DNA of 64,000 bases from CAZNNH01 sp964574335 (GCA_964574335.1 CAZNNH010000004.1:1-64000), one strand, 5' to 3'. Shown: positions 33,129 through 41,743, counted from the first letter of the stretch. Translations and numbers: made by a program. Notes: a model not told the origin generated them from the sequence alone.

Positions 33129-33882
33129 GGCCCATCACTTCTCTTGCCAGCTCCAGGTAGGCCTCGGCTCCCTTGGAGCGAATGTCATAGGTCAGGATCG
33201 GCTTGCCGAAGCTGGGAGCCTCCCCCAGCCGGACCGATCGCGGGATCGTGGTCTGATAGACCGCCTCCTTGAAGTGCCCTCGGACCTCGGCCATCACCTG
33301 CTGGGTCAGGTTCATGCGCTGGTCGACCATGGTGAGCAGCACACCCTCGAGCGCCAGCCGTGGGTTGATGCCAGCCTGCACGCGGCGCAGTGTGGACACC
33401 AGGTCCGAGATACCCTCCAGCGCGAAGTACTCGCACTGGAGTGGGATGAGCGCTCCGTCGGCGGCGGCGAGAGCGTTCAGCGTGAGCAGGCCGAGGCTCG
33501 GCGGACAGTCGATCAACGTGTACTCGAACCGCTGCCTTGCCGAGTCCAACGCGTCCCGGAGGCGGTACTCCCGCCGCTCTGTCGGGACCAGCTCAACTTC
33601 GGCGCCGGTCAGGTTCCGATCAGAGGGTGCGAGGGACAGGTGAGTCAGGTCGGTTCCCAACAGCACCTCTTCCAGCGGCCGCCCCTCGATCAGGACGTCA
33701 TAGACGCTCGGACGTGGTTCCTTGGTCTTGCGTCCCAGGCCGGAGGTGAGGTTGCCCTGGGGATCGAGGTCGATCGCCAGGACGGATCGCTCGGCGGCCG
33801 CCAGCGACGCGGCCAGGTTGATGGCGGTGGTGGTCTTGCCAACGCCGCCCTTCTGGTTGGTGATGGCTATCACGCGACCCAC
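33076..33882 (-). CDS. parA: Chromosome-partitioning ATPase ParA/Soj
   Basis: Nucleoid-binding ATPase that moves ParB-parS complexes. 268 residues with the deviant Walker A KGGVGKTT (11-18), the DLDPQGN motif, and DCPPSLGLLTLNAL. It starts 29 bp before the parS site and is co-directional with rsmG upstream and parB downstream. Confidence 0.97.
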   Translation of the reverse strand: MGRVIAITNQKGGVGKTTTAINLAASLAAAERSVLAIDLDPQGNLTSGLGRKTKEPRPSVYDVLIEGRPLEEVLLGTDLTHLSLAPSDRNLTGAEVELVPTERREYRLRDALDSARQRFEYTLIDCPPSLGLLTLNALAAADGALIPLQCEYFALEGISDLVSTLRRVQAGINPRLALEGVLLTMVDQRMNLTQQVMAEVRGHFKEAVYQTTIPRSVRLGEAPSFGKPILTYDIRSKGAEAYLELAREVMGHETTRAGEGPLGPDSGA

Positions 33883-33911
33883 GCCGACCTCCGGGCGCGG
33901 AGGATACCACA

Positions 33912-33927
33912 GGTTTCACGTGGAACG
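33912..33927. promoter_or_regulatory. parS centromere site
   Basis: GGTTTCACGTGGAACG contains the 14-bp core GTTTCACGTGGAAC (33913-33926), identical on the reverse strand to the core of the classic parS consensus TGTTCCACGTGAAACA. It lies immediately upstream of parA and overlaps the rsmG stop codon (33918-33916). It should be the loading point of the ParB encoded next door, about 4 kb from the predicted origin. Confidence 0.9.
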
Positions 33928-34455
33928 TGGCCCCCCCCCCGAGTGCCGGAAGGCATGCAGCCGTGGGGATTTGAGGCCCGGCTGCGGGTGGAAGTCGGGG
34001 TCTGACAGGGGCTCCCTCCCGAGAGTCAAGACCAGCCCGCCAGGGCGCACCAGGTGGCGGAGCTGACCGGGAGTGAGCCGCAGCGCGCGAACCGTTACCG
34101 TCTGTGCGGGTGGCCCCCCGTACTCGTCGTGCCTCGCGCGCACCACCCGCACATCCCCCCGCTCCAGGCACCGCACGACGTCGCGCAGGAACGCCCACCT
34201 CTTCAGGCGGGGCTCCAGCAGCGTAACCGAGAGATCGGGCCGCAGCAGCGCAAGAACCAACCCCGGCGATCCGTTTCCGCTTCCCACATCGACGAGATCC
34301 GGACCCTCCACCCACTCCAGGGCCTCCACCACCGGCTCGACGAGAACCCGGACCCGTGCGGCCTCGTCGCCCGCCGCTGTCAAGTTGGTCCGCCGACCCC
34401 AGGCGGCGACCTGATCGAGATAGATGGAGATCGGCTCGATGCTGGCACGGGGCAC
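33916..34455 (-). CDS. rsmG: 16S rRNA (guanine527-N7)-methyltransferase
   Basis: Methylates G527 of 16S rRNA using SAM. The protein has the NLTA motif, the SAM-binding DVGSGNGSPGL loop and the family's central RAR-like segment (VVRARHDEYGG). The start is unclear: the GTG at 34455 gives 179 residues (somewhat short), while similarity-like sequence (ARERLRARLVELAV) continues upstream into the end of jag, where no ATG/GTG/TTG is convincing. The C-terminus crosses a G10 tract encoding Gly-Gly-Gly and stops within parS. Confidence 0.88.
   Translation of the reverse strand: MPRASIEPISIYLDQVAAWGRRTNLTAAGDEAARVRVLVEPVVEALEWVEGPDLVDVGSGNGSPGLVLALLRPDLSVTLLEPRLKRWAFLRDVVRCLERGDVRVVRARHDEYGGPPAQTVTVRALRLTPGQLRHLVRPGGLVLTLGREPLSDPDFHPQPGLKSPRLHAFRHSGGGPRST
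33931..33940. repeat. Homopolymer C10 (G10 on the rsmG strand)
   Basis: Ten identical bases inside the last codons of rsmG. Runs of this length are prone to slippage in cells and to sequencing or assembly error. A change of one base would swap the last few residues of RsmG and move its stop codon out of parS. Confidence 0.9.
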
Positions 34456-34493
34456 GGCCAGCTCGACCAGCCGCGCGCGAAGACGCTCTCGGG

Positions 34494-35165
34494 CTACTGT
34501 GGCTCCTTGTGGTGTCCGGCCTCGGCAAGGGTCGGTACGCTCGGGGCCACCACCAGACGCCGCTCGGCGCCCTCCCCCTGGCTGTAGGTTCTGAGCCCGG
34601 GCTCGCTCGACAAGGCCATGTGGACCAGGCGGCGCTCGTAGGAGTTGAGCTGGGGCGCTTCCTGGGCCGAGCCGCGCTCGCGGACCTCCTGGGCCAGGCG
34701 CGCCGCCAGCTCTCTCAGCTCGCCGTCCCGACCCTCCCGATACCCTTCGCAATCGATCGTGAGCCGAGGCGCCGAGGGGTCACTTCCCGCCGCCTTCTGG
34801 AGCAGCAGCTCGAGGGCCCTCAGGGGCTGGGTGCCGTCCTCGACCAGAGGGGCACACCCCGGACCAGAGAGTCGCAGCCTCAGCCGGGAGCCCTCCCGCT
34901 GCACCCACTCCAGGTGAATGGACGACCCCATGGCCGCAGCCAACGCCGTGACGATGCTGTCGATCTTCTCATCTGGGAGCGTCGTCGATGCCTCGGTGTC
35001 GGGGCCCGGGGCCCCCTCGGAGCCCGCCAGGACCGCGATCCGGACCGCGCGATCCCCCCCTTCCAGTCGGACGTACCGAAGGCGGTCTGGCGCCACGCCG
35101 AAGAGGCGACAGGCCTGGAGCACAACGTCGTCCAGCGACGGCCCCTCGAAGATCCGGTCCTTCAT
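34494..35165 (-). CDS. jag: Jag/KhpB RNA-binding protein (KH and R3H domains)
   Basis: A 223-residue SpoIIIJ-associated family protein. It has an N-terminal Jag_N domain (MKDRIFEGPSLDDVVLQACRLFG style), a KH-like middle and a C-terminal R3H domain (LNSYERRLVHMALSSEPGLRT). These bind small RNAs and influence cell division and elongation. Its ATG overlaps the yidC stop (ATGA), giving the usual yidC-jag coupling. Confidence 0.9.
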   Translation of the reverse strand: MKDRIFEGPSLDDVVLQACRLFGVAPDRLRYVRLEGGDRAVRIAVLAGSEGAPGPDTEASTTLPDEKIDSIVTALAAAMGSSIHLEWVQREGSRLRLRLSGPGCAPLVEDGTQPLRALELLLQKAAGSDPSAPRLTIDCEGYREGRDGELRELAARLAQEVRERGSAQEAPQLNSYERRLVHMALSSEPGLRTYSQGEGAERRLVVAPSVPTLAEAGHHKEPQ

Positions 35166-36847
35166 TTCCGCGCCTTCCGCTCGCCACCCTTCCGCGGAGT
35201 CTCGTGGCTGTGGCGCCGGATCCAACTCAGGGTGACACCCTGCTGGATGATCGAGCACAGGTTCGAGGCCAGCCAGTAGAGGTTGAGCCCGGCGGGGGCG
35301 GCGAAGAACATCGCCACCAGCACCACCGGCATGATCAGCATGATCCGCTGCTGCGCCGGGTCCATGGCGGTGGGTGTCATGCGCTGCATCGCCAGCATCG
35401 ACACCCCCATCAGGATCGGGGTCAGGTAGAGAGGATCCTTCTGGCTCAGGTCGGGGATCCACAGGAAATCGGCGCCGCGCAGGTCGATGGAGACCATCAG
35501 CACGCGATAGAAGGCGATCAAGAACGGCATGGTGAGCAAGATCGGCAGGCACCCCACGGTCATCTGCGTGCTCATGCTCATGCCGTGGCGAGCGTACAGG
35601 GCTTGGATCTCCGCCTGCATCTCCTGCCGGCGGGGGTCGAGCGCTGGCACCTTCCGATACCGCTCCTGGATGACCTTCATCTCCGGGGCGAGCTTGGCCA
35701 TCTTGACGCCGTTGGCGATGCTGTAGTGCCGGAGTGGCGACATGGCGACGTTGATCAGCAGGGTGAGAACGATGATCGACCAGCCGTAGTTGCCGATGTG
35801 CCCGTGAACCCAGCGCAAGAGCCCCAGTAAGGGGATCACCACCGGACCGATCCAGTCCCCCACCGGGACCACGCGGGATAGACCGTGTCCCAGCAGCTTG
35901 AGCGTGTGGTAGTCCTTCGGGCCCACGTAGAGCCGCACACGGGGGTCGGCATCGCTCAGCTCGAACAGAACTTCCGGCAGCAACTCCGCCTCTTCCGTGC
36001 CAGGAATCTTCACGCTCGAGGCCCGCAGCCTGACGGTGCCCCGGTCGGCCTCGGGCACCCACAGCGCCGTGAAGTACATGGCTTCGATCCCCGCCCACCG
36101 GACCGCCTGGTTGCCCGACCAACGGTCCAGCTTCTTGGGGGGGACCCTCTCGAGCCCTCCGTCGGTCATCAAGACCGCCTGCGGCTTCACGTAGCCGTAG
36201 ACTTCCTGCTCCCTCGCGCTCGGATTGCCGAGGCCCGGGCCCCAGACCAGTTGCACCGGAATCGGCTTCCCGTCCCGCACCACCCGAGCGCTGACCTCCA
36301 CCTCGTACCCACCCAGCAGCTCGAGCGTCTTTGTTGCCTGGACGTGGCCGTCGCTGTACTCGAGGACCACCTTCCGCCGGCTCTCGTCAGTCTCGCTCGG
36401 TCCTTGGAAGAGCGCGTCCTCGAGCAGGGCGTCGAGCTCCTCGTCTCCGGTCTCCATGTCCAAGGGCCGCTTGAGACCCGGAGCCGCCCGAAGCATCTCT
36501 TCGGGCCGACCACGATGGTCGGGATAGGCGAGCAATTCCCAGCCGACCAGCCTCGCCCCTCGGTTGGTCATCGCGATCGAGAACACCTCATTGCGCAGCT
36601 CCAGGCGGCGCTCGCTCTGCTCGGAGATGAGCGGCGCAGGCGTCGCCTCCGGCTCTACGCGCCCCTTCTCGCTCACTCCCGGCACCGGCTCCGCTTCCAG
36701 CGGAGTGGCGTCCGGCAATGGTTCCTCGGCCACCTGCGCCGGCGGCAGCTCCACCTTCGGCGGAGGCGGCGGGAACACCACCCGGTATCCGATCAGAACC
36801 AGGAACGACAACGCCACGGCCAGCAGGAGTCGACGCTCGTCCATCAC
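35162..36847 (-). CDS. yidC: Membrane protein insertase YidC
   Basis: Inserts proteins into the inner membrane with or without Sec. At 561 residues it is the long Gram-negative form: an N-terminal helix (about 5-20), a large periplasmic beta domain (about 60-330), then the conserved five-helix core (HIGNYGWSIIVLTLLINVAMSPL, GCLPILLTMPFLIAFY, and MLIMPVVLVAMFFAAPAGLNLYW parts) and a basic tail. Confidence 0.97.
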   Translation of the reverse strand: MMDERRLLLAVALSFLVLIGYRVVFPPPPPKVELPPAQVAEEPLPDATPLEAEPVPGVSEKGRVEPEATPAPLISEQSERRLELRNEVFSIAMTNRGARLVGWELLAYPDHRGRPEEMLRAAPGLKRPLDMETGDEELDALLEDALFQGPSETDESRRKVVLEYSDGHVQATKTLELLGGYEVEVSARVVRDGKPIPVQLVWGPGLGNPSAREQEVYGYVKPQAVLMTDGGLERVPPKKLDRWSGNQAVRWAGIEAMYFTALWVPEADRGTVRLRASSVKIPGTEEAELLPEVLFELSDADPRVRLYVGPKDYHTLKLLGHGLSRVVPVGDWIGPVVIPLLGLLRWVHGHIGNYGWSIIVLTLLINVAMSPLRHYSIANGVKMAKLAPEMKVIQERYRKVPALDPRRQEMQAEIQALYARHGMSMSTQMTVGCLPILLTMPFLIAFYRVLMVSIDLRGADFLWIPDLSQKDPLYLTPILMGVSMLAMQRMTPTAMDPAQQRIMLIMPVVLVAMFFAAPAGLNLYWLASNLCSIIQQGVTLSWIRRHSHETPRKGGERKARK

Positions 36848-36853
36848 CTCGCC

Positions 36854-37048
36854 CTATGGAACCGGATCATGGCCACCCCTCTGGAACGGCTGGCACCTCA
36901 GGATCCGCCTGAGCGCCAACCAACCACCCCGCCGAGCCCCGTGCCGTCGAATCGCCTCTCGACCGTACTCGCTACAGGTCGGCATGAAACGGCAATGCCC
37001 CCCAAGCAGTGGGGAGAGCGTCAATTGATACAGCCTAATGAGAGCCAT
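36854..37048 (-). CDS. yidD: Membrane protein insertion efficiency factor YidD
   Basis: A 64-residue member of the YidD family with the signature CRFMPTCSEYGREAIRRHG and membrane-facing N-terminal helix. I start at ATG 37048, overlapping the rnpA end by 14 bp; family members are often a few residues longer. It lies between rnpA and yidC in the classic order. Confidence 0.9.
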   Translation of the reverse strand: MALIRLYQLTLSPLLGGHCRFMPTCSEYGREAIRRHGARRGGWLALRRILRCQPFQRGGHDPVP

Positions 37049-37427
37049 CAGGGCGCGCGCGGCGAGCGTCCTTCCGGGCGGCGAGTCGTCGCATCCTCTG
37101 ACGGAACTCACCTTCGAGTGCATCGTAGGACTGTGCCGCGATCCCCTGTTTTGCGACGACCACAAGATCCCCCGGCCAGGGGATGGTGGACTTGTTCCGT
37201 CTGTAGATCTCGCGAAGCAGGCGCTTGACCCGGTTACGGATGGCCGCGCATCCGACCTTTCGGCTAACCGCCAGACCCAACCGGGAGTGCCCCAGCCGGG
37301 TTCCCACCGCGACCAGCACGAAGTGCTGGCCGTCGAGTCGAAGCCCCCGGCCCAAGGCGCGCCGAAAGTCTCGTCCTGCCCGGAGCCTCTCATGGCCACG
37401 GAGCCGCGAGCCCGGCGCCTTCGCCAA
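37035..37427 (-). CDS. rnpA: Ribonuclease P protein component
   Basis: Protein partner of RNase P RNA in tRNA 5' maturation. 130 residues with the RNR motif (CAAIRNRVKRLLREIYR) and LGLAVSRKVG. The first codon lies 6 bp after the rpmH stop. The RNA component (rnpB) was not found here. Confidence 0.94.
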   Translation of the reverse strand: MAKAPGSRLRGHERLRAGRDFRRALGRGLRLDGQHFVLVAVGTRLGHSRLGLAVSRKVGCAAIRNRVKRLLREIYRRNKSTIPWPGDLVVVAKQGIAAQSYDALEGEFRQRMRRLAARKDARRARPDGSH

Positions 37428-37432
37428 CGCCT

Positions 37433-37567
37433 CTAGACGCTCAGGCGATGGCGCCCCTTCTGGCGACGCCGCTTCAGCACCAGTCGGCCGCTGCGGCTCC
37501 GCATCCGCACCAAGAACCCGTGCGTTCTCTTCCGCTTGCGGTTGTTCGGCTGATAAGTCCTCTTCAT
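37433..37567 (-). CDS. rpmH: 50S ribosomal protein L34
   Basis: A 44-residue basic protein that begins MKRTYQPNNRKRKRTHGF, the L34 signature, and ends in RRQKGRHRLSV. It leads the rpmH-rnpA-yidD-yidC-jag-rsmG-parA-parB-bactofilin run and faces away from dnaA across the predicted origin. Confidence 0.97.
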   Translation of the reverse strand: MKRTYQPNNRKRKRTHGFLVRMRSRSGRLVLKRRRQKGRHRLSV

Positions 37568-37917
37568 GATTCCCCGTGCCTCTTGCTCGCCCCGGGCCCC
37601 ACGCTCGGACCCTCCATGGGAAAAGATTGATTGTCGTCCATGTCCCGGTTGCCTGTCAAACCGGCCCTTCCTTGAGCCTTGTCACACCCCGGCTCGTGTG
37701 CTATTTTTTGATGCTGCGCCGAGTAAGGCTTCTCCTTCGTTGGACACGCCAGGGATGGCCGTTTTCCACAAGTGTTGAAATTCCTGTGCAAAAGGTTTTT
37801 CGCCCGACCTGGCTCCTCCTTGCCGCCGAGGAGTCTTCGTAACTGTATAACCAGCAAAGAGTTACTCCATTATGGGCGTTCGTTGGTGAGACCCGCTCTC
37901 GGGCTGGGAGACCGACC
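37568..37917. other. oriC: Predicted replication origin region (oriC) between rpmH and dnaA
   Basis: A 350-bp gene-free stretch between the divergent rpmH and dnaA genes, the textbook origin position. It holds a DnaA-box-like TTTTCCACA (37762-37770, one mismatch to TTATCCACA), AT-rich patches unusual for this genome (37706-37713, 37795-37800), a dyad GTAACT-N15-AGTTAC (37839-37865) with TATAAC inside, and the rpmH promoter. Few good DnaA boxes are visible, so the functional origin might extend into the dnaA-dnaN spacer. The call rests mainly on gene context. Confidence 0.6.
37630..37659 (-). promoter_or_regulatory. Promoter of the rpmH operon
   Basis: Minus strand: perfect -35 TTGACA (37659-37654), 18-nt spacer, -10 GACAAT (37635-37630), about 63 bp upstream of the rpmH start codon. 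It would drive rpmH-rnpA and probably the genes through the bactofilin gene. Confidence 0.6.
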
Positions 37918-39231
37918 ATGAACCTCTGGGACCAGGTTCTCCTACGCCTCGAGCACAAGCTCAACCGGCACAGCTTCGCCACTTGGTTCCGACCGACCTC
38001 CTTTCTCTATCTCGAGGGCTCGAACCTCGGCGTTCAGGTCCCCAACGCCCAGTTCAAGGACTGGCTCAACAAGAACTACCGTGGCGTCATCTCCGAGGCG
38101 CTCCGGGAGCTCGGCCAGGAAGGTATCGAGCCGCTCTTCGAGGCCAGCGCCGACGCCCTCGCCCCGACCGACACGTCTGCCTCACCACCCGAGGCCGAGG
38201 TCGATGCCGCTTCGACCCGTCACCTGAACCCAAAGTACACGTTCGAGAGCTTCGTGGTCGGATCCTCCAATCAGTTCGCCCATGCCGCCGCCCGTGCCGT
38301 CGCAGAGATCCCGTCCAAGTCCTACAACCCCCTCTTCCTCTACGGCGGCGTCGGTCTCGGCAAGACCCACCTCATGCACGCGATCGGCCACTACATTCGG
38401 GCCCGCAACCGCCACTTGCGCCTGGTCTACATCTCGTCCGATCGCTTCTTCAACGAGATGATCAACGCCATCCGCTTCGATCGGCTTCCCGCCTTCCGTC
38501 ACAAGTACCGCAACGTGGACGTGCTGCTGGTGGACGACATCCAGTTCATTGCCGGCAAAGACCGCACCCAGGAGGAGTTCTTCCACATCTTCAACTCCCT
38601 CCACGACGGCCAGAAGCAGATCGTCATCTCCTCGGACTGCCCACCCAGGCAGATCCCGACCCTGGAAGAGCGTCTCCACAGCCGTTTCGAATGGGGCCTG
38701 ATTGCCGACATCCAGCCCCCCGACATCGAGACCAAGGTCGCCATTCTTCGCAAGAAGGCCGCCGCTGAGCGCGTCGAGATCCCCGAGAACGTGGCCCTGT
38801 TCATCGCGAGCAAGGTACGCACCAACGTACGCGAGCTCGAGGGAAGCTTGATCCGGCTGATTGCCTACGCCAGCTTGACCGGGCGTGATATCGACCTGGG
38901 ACTCACCCAGGAGGTGCTCCGAGACATCCTCCACACCGACGAGAAGCCGATCACCATGGAGATGATCCAGAAGTTCGTGGCCGATCACTACAACGTCAAG
39001 CTCCCGGAGCTCAAGGCCAAGAACAACTCCAAGGCCGTCGCCTTCCCGCGGCAGGTTGCCATGTACCTGACCAAGACCCTGACCGGCGCGTCGCTGCCCG
39101 AGATTGGAAAGGGCTTCGGAGGCAAGCATCATTCCACCGTCATCCACTCGGTGCGCAAGATCGAGGGGGAGCGGAAGAAGAACCCCGAGTTCGACAGGCT
39201 TATCAACAGCTTCGTCCAAGCATTTCGATGA
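37918..39231 (+). CDS. dnaA: Chromosomal replication initiator DnaA
   Basis: AAA+ ATPase that melts the origin. 437 residues: N-terminal domain I (WDQVLLRLEHKL...ATWFRP), a short linker (about 80-105), AAA+ domain with Walker A GGVGLGKT (143-150) and Walker B VLLVDDIQF, and the C-terminal DNA-binding domain with the signature GGKHHSTVIHSVRKIE. It is transcribed away from rpmH. Confidence 0.98.
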   Translation: MNLWDQVLLRLEHKLNRHSFATWFRPTSFLYLEGSNLGVQVPNAQFKDWLNKNYRGVISEALRELGQEGIEPLFEASADALAPTDTSASPPEAEVDAASTRHLNPKYTFESFVVGSSNQFAHAAARAVAEIPSKSYNPLFLYGGVGLGKTHLMHAIGHYIRARNRHLRLVYISSDRFFNEMINAIRFDRLPAFRHKYRNVDVLLVDDIQFIAGKDRTQEEFFHIFNSLHDGQKQIVISSDCPPRQIPTLEERLHSRFEWGLIADIQPPDIETKVAILRKKAAAERVEIPENVALFIASKVRTNVRELEGSLIRLIAYASLTGRDIDLGLTQEVLRDILHTDEKPITMEMIQKFVADHYNVKLPELKAKNNSKAVAFPRQVAMYLTKTLTGASLPEIGKGFGGKHHSTVIHSVRKIEGERKKNPEFDRLINSFVQAFR

Positions 39232-39401
39232 GCTTGCCCGACTTGCCCACGTCTTTCACCTGCCAGCTCCTGCGGACTGGCTGCGACTTGCCGGGAGACG
39301 ACCATCCTCTACCGCTGGCGCGAATACTTTCCCGCCGCACCGTCCACAACGGATCTTCTTCTCGCTCAACGAGAAGCTTGGCTTTCAACCGGACTTCTCC
39401 A

Positions 39402-39434
39402 AGCCTCTGATATCTGGATATCTCAGAGAGAGGC
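39402..39434 (+). promoter_or_regulatory. Imperfect dyad just upstream of dnaN
   Basis: The segment holds AGCCTCT...AGAGGCT as outer arms and GATATC-TG-GATATC as core, with a small bulge on one side. It ends 24 bp before the dnaN start, close to the ribosome site AGGAG. It could be an operator or an mRNA stem. The rest of the 226-bp dnaA-dnaN spacer shows no gene. Confidence 0.45.
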
Positions 39435-39457
39435 TCTAGCAGGAGATAATCAACCTC

Positions 39458-40564
39458 ATGGAGATCATTGTCAGGAAGGGCGACCTGGTGAAGGAGCTGC
39501 AGTTGGTGCAGGGAATCGTGGAGCGCAAGAACTCGATCCCGATCCTCTCCAACGTGCTTGCCGAGGCCCGGGAGGGTGAGCTACACATCTCGGCTACCGA
39601 CCTCGACGTGTCGTTGAGCACCGCCTGTCCGGCCCAGACCCAGGCCTCCGGCGCGATCACGCTGGCGGCCAAGAAGCTCTACGAGATCACTCGCTCCTTG
39701 CCGGACAGCGACGTCCACCTGAAGGTGCTGCCCGACGCCTGGACCACGATCGAGTCGGAGCGGGTCCGGTTCAAGATGGCCGGCCTGCCCAGAGAGGACT
39801 TCCCCGCTCTGCCGGCCCGTGGCGAGAAGCCCAGCGTCGAGCTGCCGGGCGAGGCGTTGCGAGAGCTGATTGCTCGTACCAGCTTTGCCATCACCGCGGA
39901 AGACGCCCGTTACTACCTGGCCGGAGCACTGCTGGTGATCGAACCAGACGGGCTGTCCGCGGTGGCCACCGACGGCCACCGCCTCGCCTACGCCCACAGC
40001 GCCTGCCCGTTGGGGGTGGCCGAGGCGATGCGGGTGCTGGTCCCGAGAAAGGCGATCCACGAGCTGGGGCGGCTGCTCGAGGACGAGAAGGCCGCCACGC
40101 TGGAAAGGACCGAGAACCACCTGGTCTTCTCGGTAGGGCGCCGCACCCTGACATCGAAGCTCATCGAAGGGCAGTTCCCCGCTTTCGAGAAGGTCGTCAC
40201 CGCCCAGGGCAAGCAACGGGTGACGGTCGGCCGCGAGGAACTGGCCACCGCCATCCGCCGAGTCAGCTTGCTCTCTTCCGAACGCAGCCGAGGCATCAAG
40301 CTGACCCTCGGTCCCGAGCGGCTCGAGCTCACCGCGTCGTCGCCGGAGCTCGGTGAGGCGCGCGAGTCGCTACCGGTGGAATACGCCGACGCCGAGGTCG
40401 AAGTCGGGTTCAACGCCCAGTACCTGCTGGACTTCCTCGGCGCCGCTGCCACCTCCCAGGTGAGGATGGAGCTCACCGACCACGAGAGCCAGGGCGTGTT
40501 TCGACCGGAGGTCGAGGATGCTGCCATCGACTACCGCTACGTCGTCATGCCGATGAGGCTCTAG
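39458..40564 (+). CDS. dnaN: DNA polymerase III beta sliding clamp
   Basis: Ring that tethers the replicative polymerase. 368 residues in three repeated clamp domains. Recognisable parts are VERKNSIPILSNVL, LAAKKLYEITRSLPD, VATDGHRLAY and the C-terminal YVVMPMRL, which ends the clamp in the usual way. RBS AGGAGAT precedes the ATG. Confidence 0.97.
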   Translation: MEIIVRKGDLVKELQLVQGIVERKNSIPILSNVLAEAREGELHISATDLDVSLSTACPAQTQASGAITLAAKKLYEITRSLPDSDVHLKVLPDAWTTIESERVRFKMAGLPREDFPALPARGEKPSVELPGEALRELIARTSFAITAEDARYYLAGALLVIEPDGLSAVATDGHRLAYAHSACPLGVAEAMRVLVPRKAIHELGRLLEDEKAATLERTENHLVFSVGRRTLTSKLIEGQFPAFEKVVTAQGKQRVTVGREELATAIRRVSLLSSERSRGIKLTLGPERLELTASSPELGEARESLPVEYADAEVEVGFNAQYLLDFLGAAATSQVRMELTDHESQGVFRPEVEDAAIDYRYVVMPMRL

Positions 40565-40678
40565 TGAGGGGAAGCCTCTTGGTCTCGAGGCGACGGCGCG
40601 CAGCGGCAGGGGTGGGTCCCGCTCCTGGAGCGACCGACTCGCGCCAGCCCGGTCCCTTGCGCGCGCGCGAGCAGGACG

Positions 40679-41743
40679 TTGCGGGTCGGTAGGCTGGAGG
40701 TCCAGGACCTGAGAAACATCGAACGGGCCGACATCGAGCTTCACCCGGGCCTGAATGTCCTGTTCGGCCGCAACGCGCAGGGGAAGACCAGCGTGCTCGA
40801 GGCTGTCGGCCTCGTCGCGCGTGGCCGTTCCTTCCGAACCGAAGACACCCGCAGCCTGATCCGGCGTGGCCAGGAGAGGCTGGTCGCGCGGGCCATCTGC
40901 CTCGACGCGGTTCGCCGGCAGGGCCTGGAGGTGGAGGTCGGCCGCACAGGGCGCCGTCTGCTGATGGATGGGCGGCCGGTCCCAGCCTCCGACTACCTCG
41001 GTCGCCTCGATGCCGTGGTTTACTCGACCGACAGGCTGCGCGTGGTCCAGGGAACCATGCGGGACCGCCGTCTCTTCATCGACCGCTGCGCCGCCTCGCT
41101 CTCGCCGATGACGAGACGGTTGCAGCGCGACTTCGACCACGTCCTGCAACAGCGAAACGCCGCGCTCCTCACGAGAGACCCGAGCCTGGAGAGTTGGCGG
41201 GAGCCGTTCGCGGACCTCGGGGCCCGCCTGCGGACCCGCCGCCAGCGGTACGTCGAGCGTCTCGATCGCGCCCTGAAGGAGGCCCCGGCAATAGCCGCCG
41301 AGGGTTACGCGGCGCGAGCCCTACCCCAGCAGCCGGACGAGGCCGCCCACCGGGTCGCCCTCCAGACCGAGCTCGGCCTCATGGCCCAGGAAGAGCGGCG
41401 TCGTGGCCACAGCCTGGCCGGCCCCCACCGGGACACCATTGAGCTGACGATCGACGGGGAACCCGTTGGCCCGGGCAGCTCGGCCGGACAGGCGCGCAGC
41501 CTTCTCCTCGCCCTGACCCTCGCCATCCAGGAGGTCGGCCGCGAAGAGCGAGGCACGCCGCCGGTGGCCTTGCTCGACGACCTCGACTCGGAGCTAGATG
41601 ACGAGCGCGCGGGAGCGCTGTGCCGGCTGGTCGCCGCCCGCGGTCAGACGCTCGTCACCACCGCGCACCCGGCCTGGGCCGAGCGCCTGCGCGGCCAAGG
41701 ACAACTGTTTCACGTCTCGGAGGGGCGGGTGCGCCCCGCATAA
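40679..41743 (+). CDS. recF: DNA recombination/repair protein RecF
   Basis: SMC-like ATPase that helps load RecA at single-strand gaps. 354 residues from a TTG start (MRVGRLEVQDLRNIERA); Walker A GRNAQGKT (30-37), signature-like SAGQARSLLLALTLA and Walker B VALLDDLDSELD. It stands in the conserved dnaA-dnaN-recF-gyrB order. Confidence 0.94.
   Translation: MRVGRLEVQDLRNIERADIELHPGLNVLFGRNAQGKTSVLEAVGLVARGRSFRTEDTRSLIRRGQERLVARAICLDAVRRQGLEVEVGRTGRRLLMDGRPVPASDYLGRLDAVVYSTDRLRVVQGTMRDRRLFIDRCAASLSPMTRRLQRDFDHVLQQRNAALLTRDPSLESWREPFADLGARLRTRRQRYVERLDRALKEAPAIAAEGYAARALPQQPDEAAHRVALQTELGLMAQEERRRGHSLAGPHRDTIELTIDGEPVGPGSSAGQARSLLLALTLAIQEVGREERGTPPVALLDDLDSELDDERAGALCRLVAARGQTLVTTAHPAWAERLRGQGQLFHVSEGRVRPA

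Noticed and set aside
37681..37713. Stem CACAC...GTGTG followed by a T6 run, terminator-like
   Set aside because: Stem is only 5 bp and no plus-strand gene precedes it (rpmH reads the other way); more likely part of the AT-rich origin region.
41704..41716. Half match to parS (TGTTTCACGT) inside recF
   Set aside because: The second half of the palindrome does not match, so ParB loading is unlikely.
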